Positions 1-7,023 of a stretch of DNA of 7,861 bases are shown piece by piece. A program made the translations under genes and the position numbers. The stretch's first letter is position 1; every line of letters starts with the position of its first letter. The stretch covers positions 1-7,861 of the forward strand of contig USPI01000062.1 of NCBI GenBank assembly GCA_900556535.1, written 5' to 3'. This DNA is from an uncultured Eubacteriales bacterium (GTDB lineage Bacteria; Bacillota; Clostridia; Oscillospirales; Oscillospiraceae). Below the pieces are notes generated by a model. That model saw only the letters and a list, made by a program, of their open reading frames with translations, did not search any database and had not been told where the DNA came from.

Positions 1-171
1 ATTTTACCACAAAAAACATTAAAATCAAGTCAATTCACCAATCTTGACAACGATAAATTGTGAACTTATCCGACTTGTTCGCAAGATATACACAACATAT
101 GGCAAGCTGCACAAAGGAAACCACGATTTTTTGACATATTGCCGAGTGCGCAAGAATTGTTATATCCTGTT
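1..171. other. AT-rich intergenic region beyond the terminator
   Basis: This stretch is clearly richer in A+T than the genes. It holds no ORF with a credible start and RBS, and no tRNA-like or CRISPR-like structure was seen. The + strand has a perfect TTGACA at 44-49, but the best -10 at a suitable distance (TTATCC, 66-71, spacer 16) is poor, and nothing downstream on that strand looks like a gene. Confidence 0.6.
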
Positions 172-202
172 AAAAAAGCCGCCCTGCAAAAGCAGAGCGG
201 CT
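172..202 (-). terminator. Rho-independent terminator of the operon
   Basis: Read on the minus strand, an 11-bp stem (arms 192-202 and 177-187, one G-T pair, otherwise complementary) closes a TTTT loop (188-191) and runs directly into six T residues (172-177). It begins 20 nt after the stop of the SLH hydrolase gene. Stem length, GC-rich arms and T tract fit a strong intrinsic terminator. The + strand lacks a good T tract after the same hairpin, so it appears to act in one direction only. Confidence 0.92.
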
Positions 203-222
203 AAAGCCGTATTTAATTGTTA

Positions 223-2325
223 TCAGCAGCCGACGAGCTTATGGAAGCGCGCCATCATGCAGGCAAATTCTGCCCGCGTTGCGGTGCCGCCGGGGTTGAG
301 GGTTCCATCGGTGTTGCCCTTAATTATGCCGGCGCCGTTTGCCCAAAGCATGGCGCTCAGGGCATAGGGGCTGACTGAGCCTGCATCGGAGAAGGCTGCG
401 TCAAACGCCTCGGGTTTCTCGGTGTTTCCGAAATAAACGAGCTTATCTGCGTAGCGGTACATGAATGCCGCAAGCTGCTCGCGCGTGACGTTTTCGTTCT
501 CGCCGAAGGAGCTTGCGCTGAAGCCGCTTGCGATGCCCGCGTTATACGCCCAAATGATAGCATCGCGGCACCAGCCGGCTTCAAGGTCCGTGAACGGACA
601 GGTCTTGCCCTTGACGGAGGGCTCACCGGCTATGCGGTAGAGAACGGTCACGACCTGACCGCGCGTGACGAGGCTGTCGGGACTGAACATATTTGCGCTC
701 GTGCCGGCGATGAGACCGTTATTATAGGCATAGGAGAGCTCGTCGCGGTACCATGCGCCGTCGGGAACGTCAACGAAGGGCATCTCGCCCTCGGGAAGCT
801 GCGACTTCTGCTTGGAGGTCATGTAGTCCGCGGGAATGCTGAGCATCCACGACATACCGAGCTCGCCGTAGTGTGCGCTCATGATGCCGACGACATTATA
901 CAGAAGCGTTGCAAGCTCGTCGGGGCACGCCGAGGCGAGCTTAATGAGCATCTTGACCAAGGGGCGGATCATTTCCCTGACCTGCTGCGCGTTATACTCC
1001 GTGATGCCCGCATCGCGCATCGCGTCGAGAACGATGTCGGCAATGACTTTGACTGCCGTGTCCTCGCCCTTAAACAGCGCCGCCATTATCTTTGCAAGAT
1101 TATCGCGCGCGTTTTCCGCGAGGCTCTGCTTGACGGTGTCCCACTGCTCGGGATAGGTGCCTATGAGCGGCAGCACGAGCTCCTGGATATCGTCCTGCGC
1201 GGCATAGACCTCGGCACGGGTGGCAAAGACCTTGGTAAAGAGCTTCTGCACGAAAATATCAAGGTACTCGCCCTGCGTCATCACGTCGCCCTTGATGCTG
1301 CGGATGATCTTATCCGCGGTCGCACCGGGCGTGACGGTTACGTATTTAAAGCTGTCGATGCGGTACTCGCCCGCGTTTTCAAAGGTCTCAAAGACCTTGA
1401 GCATATCGCCCTTGAGCGATTCGTAATTATCGTCGAGCTTTGCCGAGGGCATGACGTGGTCAACGCCGTATCTTGCAAAGCCCATGCAGGAGGGTGCGGC
1501 GCGAACGACAAGGTCATTGTAGTTGACGACGTTGTGGATATTGTTGTACACTCTGCCGCCCACATTCGAGGCATCCGCCCCCATGGGAGCCTCGTAGGTG
1601 TAGATGTACAGATCCTCTACGGAAACGGTGACGTTTTTGCCGAGTTTTTCGCCTGACATTATCATGTCGTCAAGCTTGCCGCCGAGCATATTCGCGCCCG
1701 CGGCACCGCGGCTGTAGCCGGTGCACCAGATCTTAATTTTGCCGCTTATTTCGGGGTGAGAATCGAGGTACTCACGCAGGAAGGCGAGCGCGGTGTCGCG
1801 GCAGATGGCAAAGCCGGTGTGGTCTCCGCTCAAACCGACGTTGAGGTCGCCCGCCCACTCGGCATAGTAGCCGCAGCCGCGCAGGCCGATGCCGATGACC
1901 GTGTACTTTTCGCCGCCGACCGTTATCTGCTTGTTTGCGATGCCGACGCCGAAGGTGTTTCTGCCGGGGCGGTTCGTGTAATCGGGATTTGCCTCAAAGT
2001 CCTTGAAGCCGATCTGCTCAAAGAAGCTTGCAAGGTTTGCCGGTCCTTCTCTGAAGCGTGCGGGGTCTGCGACGTTTCCTGCCGCAAGGCACATTGCCAT
2101 GGTCACGGATGCGAGGTCCTGCCTGTATTTATAGGCGGTGTCCGTGAAGTATCCGTCGCTGTAGGTAAACGGGCACGGGTGGTCCGTTTCGGAATCGTCA
2201 TGTCCGGCATTGAACATGACGGTACCTGTGATGGTCTCATAGCCGCCGTTTTCCGCAAGCGCCGAGATCGGCACGAGCGAAACGAGCATCATGAGCACCA
2301 GCACGATGCTGAGAGCTTTTTTCAT
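223..2325 (-). CDS. Secreted SLH-anchored lipase-like alpha/beta-hydrolase
   Basis: 700-residue exported protein. The Sec signal peptide (1-24) has a KK start, a hydrophobic core and the cleavage site A22-L23-A24|E25. Residues about 30-300 match the class-3-lipase-like alpha/beta-hydrolase fold: GLRGCGYYAEW (147-157) and the nucleophile elbow G203-Y-S205-R-G207 give S205, and NYNDLVVRAAP gives a likely catalytic D271. The histidine is uncertain: H290 (YGVDH) or H485 (AHYGELGMSWM). Residues about 300-510 are mostly helical without a recognised domain. Three SLH repeats close the protein (about 516-570, 576-630, 644-698), each with a TR-x-(Q/E/A) element (TRGQ, TREQ, TRAE), predicted to bind the secondary cell-wall polymer. 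It should therefore act on the cell surface; whether the substrate is a lipid, a polymer ester or a peptidoglycan-linked ester is unknown. The start ATG (2325-2323) shares ATGA with the ligase stop, and GGAGG (2333-2337) lies 7 nt upstream. It is the last gene before the terminator. Confidence 0.92.
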   Translation of the reverse strand: MKKALSIVLVLMMLVSLVPISALAENGGYETITGTVMFNAGHDDSETDHPCPFTYSDGYFTDTAYKYRQDLASVTMAMCLAAGNVADPARFREGPANLASFFEQIGFKDFEANPDYTNRPGRNTFGVGIANKQITVGGEKYTVIGIGLRGCGYYAEWAGDLNVGLSGDHTGFAICRDTALAFLREYLDSHPEISGKIKIWCTGYSRGAAGANMLGGKLDDMIMSGEKLGKNVTVSVEDLYIYTYEAPMGADASNVGGRVYNNIHNVVNYNDLVVRAAPSCMGFARYGVDHVMPSAKLDDNYESLKGDMLKVFETFENAGEYRIDSFKYVTVTPGATADKIIRSIKGDVMTQGEYLDIFVQKLFTKVFATRAEVYAAQDDIQELVLPLIGTYPEQWDTVKQSLAENARDNLAKIMAALFKGEDTAVKVIADIVLDAMRDAGITEYNAQQVREMIRPLVKMLIKLASACPDELATLLYNVVGIMSAHYGELGMSWMLSIPADYMTSKQKSQLPEGEMPFVDVPDGAWYRDELSYAYNNGLIAGTSANMFSPDSLVTRGQVVTVLYRIAGEPSVKGKTCPFTDLEAGWCRDAIIWAYNAGIASGFSASSFGENENVTREQLAAFMYRYADKLVYFGNTEKPEAFDAAFSDAGSVSPYALSAMLWANGAGIIKGNTDGTLNPGGTATRAEFACMMARFHKLVGC

Positions 2326-3680
2326 TTTTCTTCCTCCATATTATTTCCCTCATCGAGGGTATTTTTTTCAACAACCGTAAAAATCAGAGTAAGAAGTCCC
2401 GCCTCCGGGAAGGGGCAGAATATGCCGGGGTTAGTGAAGCTCATCATGAGGATGCCGAGGTAGCTCAGGGCGAATACGAACGCGCGGTTTTTGCGGTTTT
2501 TGAGCAGATCCCCTGCGCGCAGTATAAACTGCCACGCAAATGCCGCAATGCCGACAAGCCCTGTCGAGCTCATTATTTGGATAACGATATTGTGGTAAAA
2601 GGTTATGCTGCCCGGGATGAATGCCTTAAAAATGCTCAGGTCCTTGGTGTTTGCAACGCCTATGCCAAACACTGGGTGGGCAAGGAAGTTCGCTATGCCG
2701 CGCTTTATGAATTCAACGCGGGTCTTATCCCCCACCTTGCCGCCGTCGAAGCGTGCGCCGTAGAGCTTGGGCAGATATACCGCCGCAAGCACGCAGCCGG
2801 CAACAGCGGCGATGCCGAACAGCCAATTATATAATCTGCGGCTTTTCTTATTTGTTATATAAATGTATACGGCGCACAAAACGAGGAGCACTGTGCCGAA
2901 CAGCAGTCCGCTTCGTGAGCCCGACAGCAGCATCGCCGCATACATAAGCGCCCCGCCTATAAGATACAGATCGCTGCGCTTTACGAGGATGCAGGTCATC
3001 GGCAGGCTCATTAAAAGCACGCTCGTCATGTAATTTCGGGATTTTATGAACAAAACGCCGCCCTTTTCGATGAACTTGGCAAAGTTTTCGATATAAATGC
3101 CGAAAATGACGATGACGAAAACAAGTCCCGCGGCGTAGAGAGTCTCTGCCACGCGCTCTATCCTGTCATAGTCGCGGCAGTTGGTGATGCGCGAGCGGAA
3201 AAGCATATACAGAATGAACTGACCGATGCCGAGGGCGAGAGTATAGTAAAGCCCCATGGGCTCAAAATACTCATGCGCGGGTATGACTCCGATGCCGCCC
3301 AAAATAAGCGCAAAGCTTACGGCGAGGTAAGAATACGTGTACCTGCCCTTCGTAAACGGGCGGCGGTAATAGATGATATTAAAGATAAGCGCCAGCGATA
3401 CCGGAACGATCGCATACCACATATACTGCGTGAGCACCGTGAGGTCTTTATAATACTGCACGGCGGTCTCAAGCGTGAATATGACGGGCGCAAATATGCT
3501 CATAAGGTCATCGCAGAATATGAGCATGAATTCGCACAGCAGGAGATATATGCACAGGCACAAAAAGGCTGCATCAAACACGACACCGAAGAGGGCGAGC
3601 GCGAGCATTGCGGGCAGATAATACCTGCTGTTAAATATCCGGGATGCTATGTTCTGTGTCTTGCGGAATGCGGTTTCCAA
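2322..3680 (-). CDS. O-antigen ligase/polymerase-family membrane protein (Wzy_C/WaaL-like)
   Basis: 452-residue integral membrane protein with roughly 11-13 hydrophobic helices and a larger loop at about 304-365, the usual plan of the O-antigen ligase/polymerase superfamily. The family signature runs from SGSRSG (253-258), through R321 and R327 in the loop and AHPVFGIGVANT (334-345), to H363-N364. H363 N364, then nine residues, then G374-x-x-G377 fits the H[NSQ]-X9-G-X2-[GTY] motif known for WaaL ligases; the histidine and loop arginines are the likely functional residues. The family joins or polymerises undecaprenyl-linked glycans on the outer face of the membrane. In a Gram-positive host the product could be a secondary cell-wall polymer, an S-layer glycan or an exopolysaccharide; ligase and polymerase cannot be told apart here. 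The start is TTG (3680-3678): an in-frame TAA lies just upstream, and GAGGT (3689-3693) is 8 nt away, overlapping the kinase stop. The next ATG is only at residue 24. Its last codons (MEEEK) contain the SD of the next gene. Confidence 0.9.
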   Translation of the reverse strand: METAFRKTQNIASRIFNSRYYLPAMLALALFGVVFDAAFLCLCIYLLLCEFMLIFCDDLMSIFAPVIFTLETAVQYYKDLTVLTQYMWYAIVPVSLALIFNIIYYRRPFTKGRYTYSYLAVSFALILGGIGVIPAHEYFEPMGLYYTLALGIGQFILYMLFRSRITNCRDYDRIERVAETLYAAGLVFVIVIFGIYIENFAKFIEKGGVLFIKSRNYMTSVLLMSLPMTCILVKRSDLYLIGGALMYAAMLLSGSRSGLLFGTVLLVLCAVYIYITNKKSRRLYNWLFGIAAVAGCVLAAVYLPKLYGARFDGGKVGDKTRVEFIKRGIANFLAHPVFGIGVANTKDLSIFKAFIPGSITFYHNIVIQIMSSTGLVGIAAFAWQFILRAGDLLKNRKNRAFVFALSYLGILMMSFTNPGIFCPFPEAGLLTLIFTVVEKNTLDEGNNMEEEK

Positions 3681-3693
3681 TAGAAATTACCTC
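3681..3693 (-). promoter_or_regulatory. Ribosome binding site that fixes the TTG start of the O-antigen ligase-like gene
   Basis: GAGGT (3689-3693) lies 8 nt before the TTG at 3680. Its first base is the last base of the kinase TAG stop codon, so ribosomes ending the kinase sit at the initiation site of the next gene. An in-frame TAA at 3687-3689 rules out any earlier start. Confidence 0.8.
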
Positions 3694-6620
3694 TATTTCA
3701 AATTGTTTATGAGCTTTGCGTAAAGCTCATCGGGCTTTACGGGCTTTATTATATAGTCGTTAAAATCGCTCATGGCGCCGCCGTGAACGTTAATAAACGC
3801 ATCAGCGGTCATCGCAACGATGGGAACGGTTTGCCCGTAGCTCTTAGGGCAGGAGCGAATTACGGCAGCCGCCCGAACGCCGTCCATAACAGGCATTTGA
3901 ATATCCATCAGGATGCAGTCATAATACCCGTCGTCATTTGAATAAAACAGCTCCGCCGCTTCCCTGCCGTTTTCGGCGCAGTCAACTATCGCGCCGTGGC
4001 GCTCAAGCAGGCGGCAGGTTATCACGGTGTTAACGGCGACGTCGTCAACGACCATGATATGAAGTCCGTTAAGCACCGTCAGGTCAAGGGCCGCGGGTGC
4101 TTTTTCGGTGGCGGACGTGAGCGCATACGGAATATCGACGAAGAAGGTCGTGCCCTCTCCCACGCGGCTTTTCACTCTGATAGAGCCGCCGAGAAGGTCG
4201 ATCATGTTCTTACATATCGCCATGCCAAGTCCGCTTCCCGCAGCGCGGACGCCGCCGCTGCTCATTTCCTGCGTGTACGGCTCGAACAGGTGACCTATAA
4301 ATTCCTCGCTTATACCGACACCTGTGTCGCTGACCTCAAAATGGACAACGGCCATTTTGTCGGAGACCGTTTTTTCCGACACCGTGAGCGTGACATTTCC
4401 GCCGGAGCCGGTGAATTTGCTCGCATTTGAAAGAAGGTTACTGAGTATTTTGCGAAGCGATATTTCATCGCCCATGAGGTTTGTATATTTAAGAGACTGC
4501 GTGTTTACCGTGAATTTTACGCCCCTTGAGCTCATGCCCGCGCCAAAGACGGAGTACAGCTCGTCGAGAACGTCGGTTATGCAGAACGGCGCCGAGCTTA
4601 TTTCATATCGGCTGCTTTCTATTTTGCTCATGTCCATGATGTTATTGAGAAGACTCAGAAGATACTGCGAGGCCTGGTCGATCTGCGCAAGATAGTCGCG
4701 CAGCTCGTCATCGCGCCCCTGTCCGACCATCTCGCGCGCAAGATATGTAAGCCCCGCAATGGAGTTCATGGGCGTGCGTATCTCATGCGACATATGCGAA
4801 AGGAATTCTCCCTTTGCGCGGTTGGATTCCTGCGCAAGCTCCACGGAGGTCATGAGAAGCTGCTGGGTCGCAATATCGTGCGATATATCCGTTGCGACGC
4901 ACACATAATGCGACATGACGCCGTTATAAATTATCGGGGAGAATGCGCAGCGCAGGGTGATATTCCTGCCGTCGCCGGTCTTGAACGGAATATCGGTCAT
5001 ATAGCAGCTATCCGCGCTGTCGGCGTTTTCCATCGCATCGAGCACTCGCTCGACGTCCTCGCTGCCCACGCATTCCGAAAGCACCTCATACGCGGTGCGG
5101 GAGGTGAAATAGCTTGCATCAAGGCCGAGCACTCTTTGGGTGTTTGCGCTGACAAAGCAGAAGCGGTATTCGCCCTTGGGCTTAATTAAAATAACGTTGG
5201 GGATATACGCCGTCATGCTTGAGAACAGGTGCTCGCGCTCAGCTACCTGCTTATACAGTCCCGCGTTTTTTATCGCAATGGACGCGATGGACAGCACCAT
5301 GCTCAGGAATGAGAAGTCGGCATATGTATAGCCCATCCCCTTTTCCTTTTCGCCCAAAAGCAGCAGTCCGACGACGCTGCTGCCGTCCTTGAGTGCGCTT
5401 ATGCAGGCTATGCCCTGCTTTGTGAGAAGCTCCCGCTCCGCACCGAGCACGGACTTATACAGAGGATCGGTCTCAAACTCGTGCAGGACGATGTGGCTCA
5501 TCTCTGGGCCGTTTTCTTCAAAGTATTGCACGCAGGGGTGGCTTGCATCGATCACAAAAGGCACGGTTTCCATCGGGACCGTGCTGTAAACGGGGACGTA
5601 TTTGTCGTTTTCTAGCAGGCAGATATAGATCTTGTCAACTCGAACAGTGTCTTTTATGACGTCAACGGTCTGGTCCACAATGCTGTCAATATCCAAGGAC
5701 AGAGATACGCTGTCACTATACCTCTTTATGCGCCCGCTCTGCCGCTCGTCATCGGAGAATATCGCCGCAAGCAGCTTTCTGAACACCGCAATGGAGGCGG
5801 ATATTATGACCGTAAGCAGCGTGAACGCTTCTATGTCGGGGCTGCCGAAGTGACCGCCGTATCTTTTCATGAAGGCGACCGTATTTTCAAATGACAGCGC
5901 GGCCGCGCTCACGCACAGAGCGGCCGAAACGAACATAAGTATGCTCGTGGATATAACGGGTTTCGTGTTGAACATTCTCCGCTTATAAAGCGAGAGGATG
6001 AACAGGACCGCGCAAATGATACCGAATAGCGCGTCCCACGGGAAAACGCTGCCCGGCAAAATATGAAGGATATTGCCGAAAACGAGCAGATAGCAGCCTA
6101 TGATGAGTTCCTTGACCCCCGGCGCCTTTTTGCCGCGGGAGTTGATGATGCCGCGAAAGAGTTTCACGATTGAGCCGATTATAAGCATCAGGAACACCAG
6201 CGGGATCACAACGCGCCAATGCACGGTATAGTGAAATACTATTTTGCCGCCGTGACCCATCGACGCCTCGGGCGGGGCGATGAAAAAGCCGGTCGCGGAC
6301 ACAACGAGCATGATTATCGTCCCGACAGGCCATATCATGCGCTCGCGCTCGTTTTTGACGTTGGCAAACTGATAAACGTAGTTATAGACCAAAAACGCGA
6401 TCGAAAACAGAGCGAGCAGCGAAACGTAGTACCAGATCACATAGCCGGGAAACACGTTAAGGCGCATGAAAACAGAGCTGCCCGACCACAGCACCATGTC
6501 GCCGAGCAGAAGCAGCCATGCACGCATCTCGCGGCTGCGCTCGGCCGCGAAGAAGGCTATGAACATCAGCGTGAAGCATAAAAACGCCGCTAAATTGATA
6601 TAAATGTGTGATACGTTCAC
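3693..6620 (-). CDS. Membrane-bound hybrid histidine kinase (multi-TM, GAF, PAS, HisKA, HATPase, REC)
   Basis: 975-residue hybrid sensor kinase. Residues 1-290 hold about eight or nine hydrophobic helices (about 6-26, 34-52, 60-82, 97-115, 136-155, 171-189, 194-212, 223-243, 264-285), resembling the 7TM sensor module of some histidine kinases plus extra helices. A GAF-like domain (about 305-455) and a PAS-like domain (about 465-582, ending ATDIS) follow. HisKA has its phospho-accepting H612 in SHMSHEIRTPMN. The ATPase domain shows the N box (N728, N732), G1 DTGVGI (765-770), F box LFEPYTQ and G2 GSGLGMAI (795-802). The C-terminal receiver (about 852-972) has D859/D860, acceptor D906 (LMDIQMP), T938 and K959. 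All catalytic residues are intact, so it should autophosphorylate and pass the group to D906 and then probably to the adjacent Hpt protein. The start is GTG (6620-6618), preceded by GGGGAG 8 nt upstream. Its TAG stop overlaps the SD of the next gene. The stimulus is unknown: the short extracytoplasmic loops give no clear ligand pocket, and the GAF and PAS domains may sense something in the cytoplasm. Confidence 0.95.
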   Translation of the reverse strand: MNVSHIYINLAAFLCFTLMFIAFFAAERSREMRAWLLLLGDMVLWSGSSVFMRLNVFPGYVIWYYVSLLALFSIAFLVYNYVYQFANVKNERERMIWPVGTIIMLVVSATGFFIAPPEASMGHGGKIVFHYTVHWRVVIPLVFLMLIIGSIVKLFRGIINSRGKKAPGVKELIIGCYLLVFGNILHILPGSVFPWDALFGIICAVLFILSLYKRRMFNTKPVISTSILMFVSAALCVSAAALSFENTVAFMKRYGGHFGSPDIEAFTLLTVIISASIAVFRKLLAAIFSDDERQSGRIKRYSDSVSLSLDIDSIVDQTVDVIKDTVRVDKIYICLLENDKYVPVYSTVPMETVPFVIDASHPCVQYFEENGPEMSHIVLHEFETDPLYKSVLGAERELLTKQGIACISALKDGSSVVGLLLLGEKEKGMGYTYADFSFLSMVLSIASIAIKNAGLYKQVAEREHLFSSMTAYIPNVILIKPKGEYRFCFVSANTQRVLGLDASYFTSRTAYEVLSECVGSEDVERVLDAMENADSADSCYMTDIPFKTGDGRNITLRCAFSPIIYNGVMSHYVCVATDISHDIATQQLLMTSVELAQESNRAKGEFLSHMSHEIRTPMNSIAGLTYLAREMVGQGRDDELRDYLAQIDQASQYLLSLLNNIMDMSKIESSRYEISSAPFCITDVLDELYSVFGAGMSSRGVKFTVNTQSLKYTNLMGDEISLRKILSNLLSNASKFTGSGGNVTLTVSEKTVSDKMAVVHFEVSDTGVGISEEFIGHLFEPYTQEMSSGGVRAAGSGLGMAICKNMIDLLGGSIRVKSRVGEGTTFFVDIPYALTSATEKAPAALDLTVLNGLHIMVVDDVAVNTVITCRLLERHGAIVDCAENGREAAELFYSNDDGYYDCILMDIQMPVMDGVRAAAVIRSCPKSYGQTVPIVAMTADAFINVHGGAMSDFNDYIIKPVKPDELYAKLINNLK

Positions 6621-6672
6621 TCTGTTTTCTCCCCGTTTTGTCTTTTCGTCCGAGCTTAAATTGCAAAAAGCA

Positions 6673-7023
6673 TTATATGCATTTAATCATTTCCGACACG
6701 AGCCCGTACTCACGCTGTGCCGAGTCGCGGTGTGCGCGGGCGGAGTTAATGTCGCCGCGGCACAGACACTCGGTCATGTCGCAAAGGACGATGTAAAGCC
6801 GCGTCATTCCGAGCATACCGGTGCTGCCCTTAAGCGCGTGGGCTGCACGAAATGCCGCCTCGGTATCGCCGCTGTCAAGCGCGGCGCACAGACTGCCGAA
6901 GCCGCCGTCGGCAATGAAGATCGAAAGAAGCTCCGCGAGCATCTCCTCGTCTCCCGCACAGCGCTCTATCGTTGCGGGATAGTCCATGCCGTATTTGCCG
7001 TAAAGAGCCTCAATCCTTGTCAT
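6673..7023 (-). CDS. Stand-alone Hpt phosphotransfer protein
   Basis: 116-residue, almost wholly helical protein with no membrane segment or signal peptide, predicted to be a cytoplasmic histidine phosphotransferase. The Hpt signature AAHALKGSTGMLG places the phospho-accepting histidine at H62, with the conserved K65-G66 behind it; length and helix pattern match a single four-helix Hpt bundle. It would carry phosphoryl groups from the receiver of the hybrid kinase encoded downstream to the response regulator encoded upstream. The start is ATG at 7023-7021, with AAGGAG (7031-7036) 7 nt upstream. Both the SD and the start lie inside the 3' end of the regulator gene (14-nt overlap), which suggests translational coupling. 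The next gene starts 52 nt after its stop. The family call is firm; the partner assignment rests on gene order. Confidence 0.92.
   Translation of the reverse strand: MTRIEALYGKYGMDYPATIERCAGDEEMLAELLSIFIADGGFGSLCAALDSGDTEAAFRAAHALKGSTGMLGMTRLYIVLCDMTECLCRGDINSARAHRDSAQREYGLVSEMIKCI

Noticed and set aside
44..71. Possible + strand promoter (TTGACA with TTATCC)
   Set aside because: The -10 is poor, the spacer is 16 bp, and no + strand gene follows within the window.
44..367. 107-codon open frame on the + strand starting in the AT-rich end
   Set aside because: It starts at a TTG that is part of a promoter-like TTGACA, has no SD, reads through the terminator hairpin and continues antisense into the SLH domains.
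871..1656. 261-codon open frame on the + strand
   Set aside because: It lies wholly opposite the SLH hydrolase gene, its translation has no recognisable motif, and it is rich in the H, R, D and V expected from an antisense shadow. The minus strand has a signal peptide, catalytic motifs and SLH repeats in the same place.
1756..2463. 235-codon open frame on the + strand spanning the hydrolase/ligase junction
   Set aside because: It is antisense to two well-supported genes and to their overlapping ATGA junction, and its composition is low-complexity and non-globular.
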